Shown piece by piece: positions 7,620-16,518 of a DNA stretch of 64,000 bases. The notes under the pieces are model-generated. The model had not been told where the DNA came from, did not search any database, and worked only from the letters and a program-made list of their open reading frames with translations. A program made the position numbers and the translations under genes. The stretch is from contig NZ_JABBNU010000015.1 of assembly GCF_012926615.1 (NCBI RefSeq), forward strand, positions 1 through 64,000, read 5' to 3'. The DNA is from Marinigracilibium pacificum (GTDB lineage Bacteria; Bacteroidota; Bacteroidia; Cytophagales; Cyclobacteriaceae). Positions within the stretch are counted from its first letter, which is position 1. Each line of letters starts with the position of its first letter.

Positions 7620-7933
7620 GCAACCGTTCTTCCTAAATGGTGAATTTATTGACAAAATCATTGTTCTTTATTTAGAAATTGAGAATTGGATTCATATTGC
7701 AACTACTAATGAAACAGTAACATTTAATGATTTAATAACTATGCTGACCTGGATTTAACGGGATTTTCTGAATTAGTGGACAAGGAGTTCCAGGAACTGT
7801 ATGCGGTATAAAAATTTACTTTGAAAATGGATTAACGTTATTTATGTATTCAAATCCAAAAGAAGAAACATAGGCAATATTTAATGGGAAAATCCCAAAT
7901 AATATAAAAGAAAAAATGCTCAGAACAAGTTAA
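7620..7933 (+). pseudogene. Decayed gene of unknown function
   Basis: Coding-like peptides appear in shifting frames: LNGEFIDKIIVLYLEIENWIH, then ADLDLTGFSELVDKEF, then GQGVPGTVCGIKIYF followed by ENGLTLFMYSNPKEET, a TAG, and AIFNGKIPNNIKEKMLRTS ending TAA at 7933. At least two frameshifts and one internal stop are needed to join them. This is a remnant of a roughly 100-residue protein. I do not recognise the family. It fills most of the gap between the gluconate operon and the next lipoprotein. Confidence 0.5.
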
Positions 7934-7977
7934 ATAAAAGACTTTGGAACGAAGTAAAATCCAAAATTTATCTAAAT

Positions 7978-8565
7978 ATGAAAATCCAAACCATAGTATT
8001 TATTGCATTCTTGGTACTTTGTGCTTGTAACAATCAGCCTGATATGGCCAACCAACCTACTCTTGCTGATTATCAAATTGGTGAAAAATGGGTTTGGAAA
8101 TATAAGGGTGTAACAACTGAAGGAGAAGTACGCTCGGAAGGAGAAGACACAAGAGAAATAATCAGTGTAGATGGAGTTTTAGGTATGACAATTGGAAACG
8201 ATACCATTCCTGTTGCTGATATTGTTAAGCCCGATGAAAGTGAAACGCCTAAGTACGACTGGCCTCTTGAAGTAGGTAAAAAGTGGAAATTTGTAAACAA
8301 TTGGACAAGTCAAGATGGAACAACCGGAAGTCAAAATCAGGATGCGGAGGTTTTGTCATATCAGGAGGAAACCGTGGAAGCCGGAACATTTATGGCCTAC
8401 ACAATTAAATATACTGGTAAAATAACTAATTCAAGAGGCTATAACGCAGATGAAGAGGAGGTGTGGTTATATGCCCCGGAAGTAAAAACGTTTATTAAGC
8501 TTACCCAAAACCAAGGTGATTTTGTCTATGTCGAGGAACTAATAGAATATTCAAAACCTGAATAA
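7978..8565 (+). CDS. Hypothetical lipoprotein
   Basis: The 195-residue protein has a signal peptide with lipobox LCAC, so it is likely lipid-anchored at Cys17. The mature part begins with a Gly-Lys-Trp-x-Trp motif (QIGEKWVWKY) and repeats a similar one later (EVGKKWKFVN), suggesting a beta-rich fold in which two related halves wrap a ligand. It is acidic with many Thr, Glu and Gln. It is a single gene with no clear partner. Function unknown. Confidence 0.7.
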   Translation: MKIQTIVFIAFLVLCACNNQPDMANQPTLADYQIGEKWVWKYKGVTTEGEVRSEGEDTREIISVDGVLGMTIGNDTIPVADIVKPDESETPKYDWPLEVGKKWKFVNNWTSQDGTTGSQNQDAEVLSYQEETVEAGTFMAYTIKYTGKITNSRGYNADEEEVWLYAPEVKTFIKLTQNQGDFVYVEELIEYSKPE

Positions 8566-8695
8566 AGCTTAATGTTACAGCAAATAAAATTTCACTTAAT
8601 TACTTCACTTCAAATATCTTGGTTGAAAAAATTATACCCTTAAGTATTGTAATAATTCTATCAAAGGCAAATCATAAGGGCTCATTATTAACTAA

Positions 8696-9460
8696 ATGAA
8701 ATCAAGCACTCTCCATATCGCTATATTTTCAGCAGTTATAATGCTATCAGTCAGTTCTTGCAGTATGAATAATGCTAAAGATCAGGAGAAAGTTGAGAAT
8801 AAAATAGACCTGGAAGCCAATTCAAAATTGTTTTTGCTATCAAAAGGATTAACAACTGACACTCTGGAAAGAGAATTTTTAAATCTTCTTGAAAAGGAAC
8901 CTCAATTGAACTCAGTTGCAGTAATTGTAAATGCGAGCTCAACAATTCAAAAAAAATATAAGAAAACAGAAAAGGTAAAAATTCAATTTACTAAAATGGG
9001 ATTTGACTCAACCAAAATAGAGTTGTTTGATCTAATGAAAACCTCTCACAGGGAACTTTCACGATTTGACATCATTTACATACTCGGAGGCAATCCATTT
9101 CTGCTTCTTAATGAGGTTAATAAAAGTGGTGCTCATAAAACTCTTGAATCACTAATGTTTAAGGATAAAATTCTAATGGGTTATAGTGCAGGATCTTTGT
9201 TACTTGGTCCCAATTTATCATTAATGAATCATGTGGATTCTTTATTAGGTTTCAACGAAATTAATTTAAAAGAACTCTCATGTATTGGTTTATACGACTT
9301 TTACATTTTTCCTCACTACACTGAATTCACAAGTCAAGTTCCGGAACTAGCTGCAAAAATTGAAAATTTTGAATCCCTATCTGATAAACCTTTACATAGA
9401 TTAAATGATAATCAGGGAATTATTATTCAGAATGGAAACATGGAAATTATTGGGAATTAA
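8696..9460 (+). CDS. Peptidase S51-like lipoprotein
   Basis: The 254-residue protein has a lipobox (VSSCS) and then a class I glutamine amidotransferase-like fold as in peptidase E/cyanophycinase. The glycine-rich YILGGNPF strand is followed by the nucleophile elbow GYSAGS (Ser164), and a later His lies in FPHYTEF. Ser-His pairs of this kind mark family S51, which cleaves after Asp in small peptides. Most relatives are cytoplasmic, so an exported, lipid-anchored form is less usual. Substrate unknown. Confidence 0.75.
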   Translation: MKSSTLHIAIFSAVIMLSVSSCSMNNAKDQEKVENKIDLEANSKLFLLSKGLTTDTLEREFLNLLEKEPQLNSVAVIVNASSTIQKKYKKTEKVKIQFTKMGFDSTKIELFDLMKTSHRELSRFDIIYILGGNPFLLLNEVNKSGAHKTLESLMFKDKILMGYSAGSLLLGPNLSLMNHVDSLLGFNEINLKELSCIGLYDFYIFPHYTEFTSQVPELAAKIENFESLSDKPLHRLNDNQGIIIQNGNMEIIGN

Positions 9461-9627
9461 TATTTCAACTTTATCTTAATCCTACAAAACTTCATACCTA
9501 ATGTAGCTTCAAATAGTTTGACTACTCACTTCCATTAGTTAACTTACCCAAATATGGAAGCTATTCAGCTTAATCATTAATCACCCGATAGAAAGTCCGA
9601 TATAACTTATATATCAACAAATTAAAA

Positions 9628-10044
9628 ATGATACTATCAATCACCCTAAGCATTATCTTCCTTAGCCTAGGAATTATTCATTTTAATTGGGTATTAGGAG
9701 GTGAATTTGGATTTTCAGCTTCATTACCTACAAATGAAAAAGGGGAAAGAGTATTAAACCCGAAAAGACTTGAAAGTGCAATCGTCGGAATTGGCTTGAC
9801 AGCTTTCGGACTGTTTTATTTTACAGATTCAGGTCTTATAAATATTCATTTACCCAATTGGGTTACAGAATATGGCGGGTGGATAATTCCTTCGATTTTC
9901 ATTCTTCGTGCTATTGGGGAATTTAAATATGTTGGGTTCTTCAAAAAAATAAAAAATACTGAATTTGCTAAATGGGATACAAAGTTATTTTCACCTCTGA
10001 GTTTATTGATTGGATTACTTGGCATAATTATTCAAATCTCATAA
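9628..10044 (+). CDS. DUF3995 membrane protein
   Basis: The 138-residue protein has about four hydrophobic segments and the family pattern HFNWVLGG near residue 18 and LRAIGEFKYVGFFKKIKNT followed by FAKWDTKLFSPL. These are characteristic of DUF3995, an inner-membrane family of unknown role. It stands alone, about 170 bp after the S51 gene. Confidence 0.8.
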   Translation: MILSITLSIIFLSLGIIHFNWVLGGEFGFSASLPTNEKGERVLNPKRLESAIVGIGLTAFGLFYFTDSGLINIHLPNWVTEYGGWIIPSIFILRAIGEFKYVGFFKKIKNTEFAKWDTKLFSPLSLLIGLLGIIIQIS

Positions 10045-10394
10045 GTGAGATAGCAAAATAAAGTATTGATTCAATGCTCCCAACCCTGAGTCTAACTACC
10101 GTTCAGGCTGTTTAAAAATCCGTGTTTTAAAGATTTAAAAAGGTTTATTTCCATAAAGACCTACCAAAAAATCAAATTCCACTTATATCAATAAATATTT
10201 AGTCAGGATATTGCATCATAAGACTTTCTGCACAACCCTATAAGCTCCAAAAACGACCCTTTTCATCTTAAAAGATTTCTCACAAACTAACACCACATAT
10301 TTAAATCAATAACCGACTGTTTTTCAGTTAGATATAATGAAAAAATTATCTATCTTCTACAAAAGATTAACCCTACACTAAAAAAAACTAAATC
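10045..10394. other. Intergenic region, no gene seen
   Basis: The 350 bp are AT-rich with stop codons in all frames and no clear hairpin or repeat. It should hold the promoter of the PI-PLC-like gene. Confidence 0.4.
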
Positions 10395-11351
10395 ATGGGA
10401 AAAACAACAGTTAAGTCAACAACCAAATCAACTACTTACCCCAACTGGATGCAGGACAACATATCCTTATTAGGAAATAAGCGGTTAGCCGACATATGTA
10501 TCACTGGATCTCACGACTCGGGAATGTATAAGCGCACAGTAGGTGGCACATTTGGAGCTTTAGATTGTAATACATTAACACAAAAGTACGGAGTAGCAGA
10601 TCAGTTACAATATGGCGCAAGATATTTTGATATCAGACCATGTATCGCAACCGGAGGATCTTATTATACCGGCCATTATTCAGAAACCGGAGGTTTATGG
10701 CTTGGTGCTAATGGAGAAAGCATTACAGATATCATATCCGACATAAATATTTTTACAGAAAGCTCAGATGAACTTATCATTTTAAATCTTTCTCATGCAA
10801 AAAACACTAATGACGGCTATCGCGATTTAAATCAATCAGAATGGGATGCTCTATTTGAAATCTTGAAAGTGAACCTTAAATGCCTGTTCTCCATACCTGG
10901 AGATCTGCCTGATCTAGTTATGAATCAAACGCTTAATACATTTATCGGAAATGGTTCCGCTGCAGTTGTAGTAATTGTAGAAGCAAATGGTATCGACCTT
11001 GGCTCATATGCTAACCAGGGATTTTATCCTTATGAATCTTTGAATGCAATCAACAAATACTCAAATACAGATAGCCTAGGCAAAATGATAAGCGACCAGG
11101 TCGAAAAAATGAATTTGTATGCAAATGATTATTTTTTACTTTCCTGGACATTAACACAAGATGCTAAAGATGCTGTCTTGTGTAAAACTGGTCTCGCAGA
11201 CAGTATCATTGACCTGGCCAAAAAAGCTGCAAAAGGACTTCCTAAATTAATGCCATATGTTACAGCTAATAACAAACCGAACATTTTATATATGGATAAT
11301 ATAGGGTATCGTGATTATGTCTCTGTAGTTATGGAAATAAATAACATATAA
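10395..11351 (+). CDS. PI-PLC X-domain-like phosphodiesterase
   Basis: The 318-residue protein matches the phosphatidylinositol-specific phospholipase C-like TIM barrel. NWMQDNISLLG is followed by ITGSHDSG with the first catalytic His (His40), YFDIRP (about 78-82), and GHYSE with the second His (His94), then ELIILNLSHA. No signal peptide is visible: the N-terminus is hydrophilic (GKTTVKSTTKSTT), so it may be cytoplasmic or exported by another route. Bacterial relatives act on inositol phospholipids or similar phosphodiesters. A strong hairpin terminator follows. Confidence 0.82.
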   Translation: MGKTTVKSTTKSTTYPNWMQDNISLLGNKRLADICITGSHDSGMYKRTVGGTFGALDCNTLTQKYGVADQLQYGARYFDIRPCIATGGSYYTGHYSETGGLWLGANGESITDIISDINIFTESSDELIILNLSHAKNTNDGYRDLNQSEWDALFEILKVNLKCLFSIPGDLPDLVMNQTLNTFIGNGSAAVVVIVEANGIDLGSYANQGFYPYESLNAINKYSNTDSLGKMISDQVEKMNLYANDYFLLSWTLTQDAKDAVLCKTGLADSIIDLAKKAAKGLPKLMPYVTANNKPNILYMDNIGYRDYVSVVMEINNI

Positions 11352-11406
11352 ACTCTATTTCTATATTTCTTTCATTTTTAGTTTTAAAAATAGAATAAAG
11401 CCAAAT

Positions 11407-11440
11407 CAAAACAACCGACTATTAAGTAGGTTGTTTTGAT
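11407..11440 (+). terminator. Intrinsic terminator after PI-PLC-like gene
   Basis: CAAAACAACC (11407-11416) and GGTTGTTTTG (11429-11438) form a perfect 10-bp stem with a 12-nt loop. The stem is symmetric enough to act in either direction. Confidence 0.75.
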
Positions 11441-11813
11441 CTTAACTTTGTATCATAAGTATTCTCATAGTAGAAACCCAACATATTATCTTAAGTACTC
11501 TTTTTGCCAATCAATAGAAAAGTATAACCATTATTCTACAAAAAAGCTTTTCAAGGCAAACCTCATTTTGGTGTATGAAAATTATGATTTAATTCTGAAA
11601 GACAATAGTGAGATTAATGCGTACACAGAAGAGCTAAAAGATGACAAAATTCTTGTTCTACTAAACTTTTCAGATCAAATAGCAATAGCTACACTGCCCA
11701 ATACCATTTCGAATGGAAGAACTATGATAAACAATTACAAAACAGATCCTTTCAAGGAAAAACAAGCAATAGAACTTGAGCCTTATCAGGCTTTAATTGT
11801 GGAAATAGAGTGA
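11436..11813 (+). pseudogene. C-terminal remnant of a GH13 alpha-glucosidase
   Basis: The open frame encodes about 90 residues that match the C-terminal beta domain of oligo-1,6-glucosidase-type enzymes: FKANLILVYENYDLIL, then INAYTEELKDDKILVLLNFSD, and a final NY...ELEPYQALIVEIE. The catalytic barrel and its Asp/Glu residues are missing. The frame has only a TTG start overlapping the preceding terminator, and its first 35 codons look non-coding. This is best read as the tail left by a deletion of a larger gene, not as a functional protein. Confidence 0.65.
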
Positions 11814-11844
11814 ACTTGAATATAAAAATTACAAATTAAATACT

Positions 11845-12126
11845 ATGCTCGAGATTAGACTTAACTGTGAAAACTGCGATAAAACCCTGCCGAATGAAAG
11901 TGATGAAGCAATGATATGCACCTATGAATGTACTTTTTGTAAAGACTGTGTTGATAATGTCTTAAAAAATGTATGCCCAAACTGTGGTGGTGGATTTGAA
12001 AAAAGACCCACAAGACCAAAAGCACAACTCATAAAACATCCACCAAAAACGGATAAAGTATTAAAGCCGGTTGTAGAGAATAAATATTTAGAAAAGAACT
12101 TAAATATCGATCCCAGAGAAAGATAA
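11845..12126 (+). CDS. DUF1272 zinc-ribbon protein
   Basis: The 93-residue cytoplasmic protein starts MLEIRLNCENCDKTLP and carries four CxxC-like pairs: CENC, CTYECTFCKDC and CPNCGG. It ends the conserved part with GFEKRPTRP. This is the DUF1272 pattern, a small zinc-binding family of unknown function. The C-terminal 35 residues (lysine- and proline-rich) are longer than in most relatives. Confidence 0.85.
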   Translation: MLEIRLNCENCDKTLPNESDEAMICTYECTFCKDCVDNVLKNVCPNCGGGFEKRPTRPKAQLIKHPPKTDKVLKPVVENKYLEKNLNIDPRER

Positions 12127-12178
12127 GTGATTCACACCAGACCACACTTTTTATAATCTCAACACACTACACATAACA

Positions 12179-12448
12179 ATGGATAACATATTTGAATACT
12201 ATTTAATTGACTGGTTGGGCATATCCTTAAGCCTCCTCGCAGTCTATATGCTGGGCAACAAAAACCAATGGGGATTCATAGTATTTGCTGTTTCTAATAT
12301 AGTCTGGATTTATTTAGGTTTGGTTCTCATGAATAGTTTAGGGACTGCTATTGGAAATGCTGTTTTTTTAATTATAAATATTCGTGGATTTATTAATTGG
12401 TATAAGCAATTTAATACTTCTGAAAATTCTAATTTGGTAAGAGATTAA
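12179..12448 (+). CDS. Small PnuC-like membrane protein
   Basis: The 89-residue protein has three hydrophobic helices. The pattern DWLGISLSLLAVYMLGNKNQWGF followed by a Trp-containing helix and INIRGFINWYK resembles half of a PnuC-type nicotinamide riboside carrier. Such short homologues are widespread and are often annotated as PnuC-like, but transport has not been shown for them. It stands alone, 52 bp after the DUF1272 gene and in the same direction. Confidence 0.65.
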   Translation: MDNIFEYYLIDWLGISLSLLAVYMLGNKNQWGFIVFAVSNIVWIYLGLVLMNSLGTAIGNAVFLIINIRGFINWYKQFNTSENSNLVRD

Positions 12449-12617
12449 ACTATCAGTAAACCCGCTTATTCTCAAATTTATTGAAGCTTATACTCATCAA
12501 TTCAATAATCCAATTTCAAGATATATCCATTGTTCATTTGTTTGAACCAAATTATTGTTAAATGAGCTAGTTATTTCACTGAAACTAAATGAAATTCAGC
12601 TATATAAAGAAGGCCTA

Positions 12618-13724
12618 ATGAGAAACTTAATATTATTAATTATATCATTCTTAGCTATAATATCAACAATAGCACAGGAGACCAAGAATTTCAAAAGGCC
12701 TCAGGAACCACAAAAGCCATATCCATATCTGTCAGAAGATGTGACATTTCATAATCAAAAGGCAGATATAACGCTATCAGGAACATTGACCCTTCCAAAA
12801 AATAAAACTGATTTCCAGACTGTTATACTGATTTCAGGTAGTAGTCCTCATACTAGAGACGAAGATATAGCAGGACACAAACCTTTTTTAGTAATCGCTG
12901 ACCATCTGACAAAAAACGGTATTGGTGTACTAAGATTTGACGACAGGGGTGTTGGGAATTCCGAAGGTAAATATAAAACTGCAGCTTACAATGACCGAAT
13001 CAGTGATGTTTTAAGCGCTTTTGACTACCTAAAAGCTAGAAAGGACATCAATAGCAATAAAATTGGATTAATAGGCCATAGTGAAGGAGGTCTGATTGCA
13101 GCTATGACGGCTGAAAAATCTCAGGATGTAGGATTTATCATATTAATGGCAGCACCTGGATTAACGGGTTATGATATGATTTTACTTCGGACTGAAAAAT
13201 CAAACAAGCAAGCCGGAAAAAGTCCAACCGAAATAAATAAGGAAACTATCCTTTTGAAAGGCATTTTTGAGGTCATCATGAAAAGTGATAATTTGGATGA
13301 AAGCAAAATTGCCTTAACTGATTCTCTACAAAATCAATTGAAAACAAACCCTGCACAATTTCCTAAAGGATTGAAAGCCGAAGATCTTGACCTAATGGTT
13401 GGAACATTTTCAGCACCATGGTTTCAAAGGATATTAAAGTCAGACCCTAGTGCCAGCTTAAGAAATGTGGAGTGTCCTGTATTAGCTATTAACGGTAGAA
13501 ATGATAAGCAAATTCTTCCAAAAGAGAATCTGGGTGCTATTAGGCAGGCATTAGAGCAAGGAGAAAACACAAGTTTTGCTATAAGAGAAATCTCAGGCCT
13601 AAACCATATGTTTCAAGAATCTGAATCTGGATTGGTAGATGAGTTTTCAATTATCGAACAGACTTTCTCCCCTATTGCACTAGATGTTGTTACTAACTGG
13701 ATCAAAGATAACAGCAAGCATTAA
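12618..13724 (+). CDS. Exported alpha/beta hydrolase
   Basis: The 368-residue protein has a signal peptide ending near TIAQ. The frame opens at 12555, but the ATG at 12618 places the signal peptide at the N-terminus. It shows the esterase fold: oxyanion region ISGSSPHTRDED, FDDRGVGNSEG, nucleophile elbow GHSEGG, acid NGRNDKQI and the final His in SGLNHMFQ. This is the serine alpha/beta hydrolase family often annotated as S9/esterase. It probably acts on an ester or peptide in the periplasm. A small lipoprotein gene follows after 15 bp and is likely co-transcribed. Confidence 0.82.
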   Translation: MRNLILLIISFLAIISTIAQETKNFKRPQEPQKPYPYLSEDVTFHNQKADITLSGTLTLPKNKTDFQTVILISGSSPHTRDEDIAGHKPFLVIADHLTKNGIGVLRFDDRGVGNSEGKYKTAAYNDRISDVLSAFDYLKARKDINSNKIGLIGHSEGGLIAAMTAEKSQDVGFIILMAAPGLTGYDMILLRTEKSNKQAGKSPTEINKETILLKGIFEVIMKSDNLDESKIALTDSLQNQLKTNPAQFPKGLKAEDLDLMVGTFSAPWFQRILKSDPSASLRNVECPVLAINGRNDKQILPKENLGAIRQALEQGENTSFAIREISGLNHMFQESESGLVDEFSIIEQTFSPIALDVVTNWIKDNSKH

Positions 13725-13739
13725 TAAAATTAACTGAAA

Positions 13740-14285
13740 ATGAAAACCCAGTTTCATTTAATCCTGACCATAAGTTTAATTTTCATTGGTTGCACACAAA
13801 TGAGCGAAAGTTATACTGATAAAAATGCAGGTATTAATGGTGGTTTTGAAGTATCAAAAAATGGAATCCCTGCGAATTGGTTACTTTATACCCCCAAAAC
13901 TGTTCCTGAAGGAAATTTCAAAATAATTCTTGATTCAAAATATAAAAAGGAAGGCAACCAATCCTTAAAATTTGATATAAAATCATGCGCTGGTATTGAA
14001 GGTTGGCGATCTCCAGGGTTAACCAAAGAGTATAATAATATGACAGAGGGTCAATATAAATTGAGCTTTTGGGTAATGAATAAAGGCACAGAATTTAGTG
14101 TTAAAGCAGGAGGTGTTTCAGATAAGAGTGGAAGTATGAAGAACCTCATAAAATCAGATGAACAAATTAACAATTGGGAATTCTATGAATGCAATGTTAG
14201 TGTTCCAAAGGGTGAATGGTTACGCATAGAAATTAACCTATTGAAACCAGGAGAATTTTGGATCGATGATCTAAAAATTGAGTAG
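13740..14285 (+). CDS. Lipoprotein with jelly-roll carbohydrate-binding-like domain
   Basis: The 181-residue protein has a lipobox (FIGC). The mature region has the pattern of CBM4/9-type jelly rolls: NGGFEVSKNGIPANWLLY, then GNQSLKFDIKSC, YKLSFWVMNKG, and a closing PGEFWIDDLKIE. Such modules bind sugars or act as small structural domains on the cell surface. It follows the exported hydrolase with a 15-bp gap. Confidence 0.65.
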   Translation: MKTQFHLILTISLIFIGCTQMSESYTDKNAGINGGFEVSKNGIPANWLLYTPKTVPEGNFKIILDSKYKKEGNQSLKFDIKSCAGIEGWRSPGLTKEYNNMTEGQYKLSFWVMNKGTEFSVKAGGVSDKSGSMKNLIKSDEQINNWEFYECNVSVPKGEWLRIEINLLKPGEFWIDDLKIE

Positions 14286-14425
14286 AATCTAAAAACATTA
14301 ATCCGTTATGAATCCCTGCCTTACCTCTAGTTATTAAAACATTTTTTCCGGAAGGGGAAGAGTTAAACCCTAAAATGGATTTAAAGGATCAGAATAATTT
14401 GTTCTTTGTAATTAAGCTACCTAAC

Positions 14426-14467
14426 AAAAAAGCTCCAACTAAAATTGAAAATAACTTTAGTCAGAGC
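14426..14467 (-). terminator. Intrinsic terminator, minus strand
   Basis: On the minus strand GCTC and ACTAAA pair with TTTAGT and GAGC to form a hairpin with a run of six T directly after it (14431-14426). It lies about 70 bp past the end of the minus-strand ExbB-like gene. Confidence 0.65.
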
Positions 14468-14539
14468 CCTTAATCAATTTATTATCTTATGTGATTTAAT
14501 TAACTCTTTAAACAAATCTAAATCACAAATCATTTCATA

Positions 14540-14917
14540 TTAAGCAAGTTTCTTTTCTAAAAGATTACTTGCTATAAACCATAATATCAGCGATAGTAAA
14601 TAAATAAAAAGTCCATAGAGAGTAGTAATCATTGATACTTTAATCCCACTATACACTAATGCTGGAGTAACACCAGATGTAGATTCAATAAATGAAAAGG
14701 CATCATACATCCCCATTAACTGTCCCAAAATACCAATGATTAAAGCAAAAAGTCCAATAGATTTACCATATCCGATTTTTCTGAGTGATTTTTCATCAGA
14801 GCCCTCGTTGAAATAATTGCGCACAAAATAAATGATATTCCATACAACCATACCTATCATTATGATTGAGAGAAACCCCATAAAAACTGGCCCGCCGGCA
14901 AAAAACAAATCTTTCAT
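14540..14917 (-). CDS. MotA/TolQ/ExbB-family membrane protein, short
   Basis: The 125-residue protein has three hydrophobic helices. The C-terminal half keeps the proton-channel family pattern: GILGQLMGMYDAFSFIE followed by PALVYSGIKVSMITTLYGL. ExbB and TolQ are usually over 220 residues, so this is a compact form lacking the large cytoplasmic insertion. No ExbD partner is adjacent, unlike the complete operon at 58225-61634. It may energise an outer-membrane process or be an orphan paralogue. Confidence 0.75.
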   Translation of the reverse strand: MKDLFFAGGPVFMGFLSIIMIGMVVWNIIYFVRNYFNEGSDEKSLRKIGYGKSIGLFALIIGILGQLMGMYDAFSFIESTSGVTPALVYSGIKVSMITTLYGLFIYLLSLILWFIASNLLEKKLA

Positions 14918-15064
14918 AATTAGAAAATTAATAGTTAAACATATAGAACAAAGTAATGCCGAAACCAGGTTCGTATCAAGGCCGAATCCGGTTCTAACTA
15001 TGTCATTCGTCGACTTTAATTAGGTATCTCTATTTTGTATAGTAAATTTGAGAAAAAAGAATAA

Positions 15065-15838
15065 ATGACCAAAAGTTTTTCTAATCCCAAATATCACTTT
15101 TTCTATTGGATACTGGTTATTGTTGTTTTAACCCTTGTATTTGGACTCTCCTGGAAAAATAATATCGCTGCTTTTTTCTTTATCAGCATGCTTTTACCAA
15201 TCGTTCTTGGCACGTCCTACTTCTTTAACTACGTACTTGTGCCCAGGTATTTTATGAAAAAGAAATATTTCTGGTTTGGACTATATACATTTTATACAAT
15301 TGTAGTATCGCTCTATCTTGAGCTTTTTGTAATTATGTTTTCCTATATATATCTGGGGAACTTCAATTTTGAAGGACTGGGACCCAATATCACCAATATC
15401 TTTTTAATGGCAGCAATGTTATATCTACTGGTATTTGTAGGATCCTTCCTTTTAATGAGTCTTCAAATCAAGGAACACCAGAATATCATACAGGAACTTA
15501 TGATTGAAAAAGAAAAAATGGAAGTTCAGGTTCTGGAATTAATTTCAAATAGAAAAAAGGTAAAAATCCCATATGATGATATCGTATATATTGAAAGCTT
15601 TAGTGATTATATAAATGTTCATACTGAAAATGAATCAATAACAAGTAAGGAAAAAATCAGTGCCGTAGAAAGCATGCTTCCCGATATGTTTATTAGAATC
15701 CACCGCTCTTTCATTATCAATAAAAACAGATTAAAGGAATACTCATATTCTGAAGTAATGGTAGATAACATTCAACTAAATATTGGACGTACTTATCGAA
15801 AACAATTTAAGGAGGCTATAAACAATCAACCAAACTAA
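15065..15838 (+). CDS. LytTR-type transcriptional regulator with membrane sensor
   Basis: The 257-residue protein has four N-terminal membrane helices (about 10-130), a short coiled-coil linker (EHQNIIQELMIEKEKMEVQ), and a LytTR DNA-binding domain. The latter is seen in VKIPYDDIVYIESFSDYINVHT and FIRIHRSFIINKNRL. There is no receiver domain, so it is a one-component membrane regulator. It starts about 150 bp from a divergent ExbB-like gene. A Crp/Fnr-like gene follows 34 bp after its stop and is probably in the same transcript. Confidence 0.88.
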   Translation: MTKSFSNPKYHFFYWILVIVVLTLVFGLSWKNNIAAFFFISMLLPIVLGTSYFFNYVLVPRYFMKKKYFWFGLYTFYTIVVSLYLELFVIMFSYIYLGNFNFEGLGPNITNIFLMAAMLYLLVFVGSFLLMSLQIKEHQNIIQELMIEKEKMEVQVLELISNRKKVKIPYDDIVYIESFSDYINVHTENESITSKEKISAVESMLPDMFIRIHRSFIINKNRLKEYSYSEVMVDNIQLNIGRTYRKQFKEAINNQPN

Positions 15839-15872
15839 AATATTATCACCTATTAGCGCAAATAATTCAGTA

Positions 15873-16451
15873 ATGCATAGTAATAAATTAGAACTTTTAA
15901 TTGATCATTTTGAATCATACATCGATCTTTCAGATGATTTAAAAGTAGAAATCATTAATAGAGTAAAGCCTGTAACTTTCAAGAAAGGACAGTTGGTTTT
16001 TGATGCTAATAAGATTTGTACTGAAAGTCATTTTATTCAAAAAGGAATTCTAAGAACGTTTTTCGTGAAAGACGGAAAGGAAATCAGTGAATATTTTAGT
16101 GGGGCTAATGAATGGGTAAACTCTCCAAAAAGCTTTATGCAACGAACGAAAGATATTTACTATATCGATGCTATTGAAGAAACCGATGTATTTACCCTAA
16201 ATGTTAATGATCTGGTTTTTCTTTTTGACCACTACCCCACTATGGAACGATATGCCCGATTATCTATGGGTAATGTTTTCGGGCACTTTTTAGAGAGAAT
16301 TACATCAATGCGATTTACCTCCGCAAAAGAAAGATATTCACACTTTAAAAAGGTTTATGCCGATATATATCCAAGAATCCCTTTAGGCATGGTCGCTTCT
16401 TATTTGGGTATTACCCAGGAAACATTGAGTAGAATTAGAGCAGAAAAATGA
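15873..16451 (+). CDS. Crp/Fnr-family transcriptional regulator
   Basis: The 192-residue protein has an N-terminal cyclic-nucleotide-binding-like barrel (KKGQLVFDANKICTESHFIQKGILRTFF...SEYFSG) and a C-terminal winged helix ending PLGMVASYLGITQETLSRIRAEK. The phosphate-binding Arg-Ala motif of true CRP is not obvious, so the ligand is unknown. Its layout is that of the many short Crp-like regulators in Bacteroidota. It lies between the LytTR gene and an acyl hydrolase that it may control. Confidence 0.88.
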   Translation: MHSNKLELLIDHFESYIDLSDDLKVEIINRVKPVTFKKGQLVFDANKICTESHFIQKGILRTFFVKDGKEISEYFSGANEWVNSPKSFMQRTKDIYYIDAIEETDVFTLNVNDLVFLFDHYPTMERYARLSMGNVFGHFLERITSMRFTSAKERYSHFKKVYADIYPRIPLGMVASYLGITQETLSRIRAEK

Positions 16452-16518
16452 TTTTTTGATATAGGTCAAAAGAAATTGAAGGAACAGTCAATAACTTTGG
16501 TTCTTAACCTAATTCAGA

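Noticed and set aside
14317-14473. Open frame of about 50 codons between convergent genes
   Set aside because: It lacks an early start codon, overlaps the minus-strand terminator, and its peptide is not recognised; chance or an old remnant.
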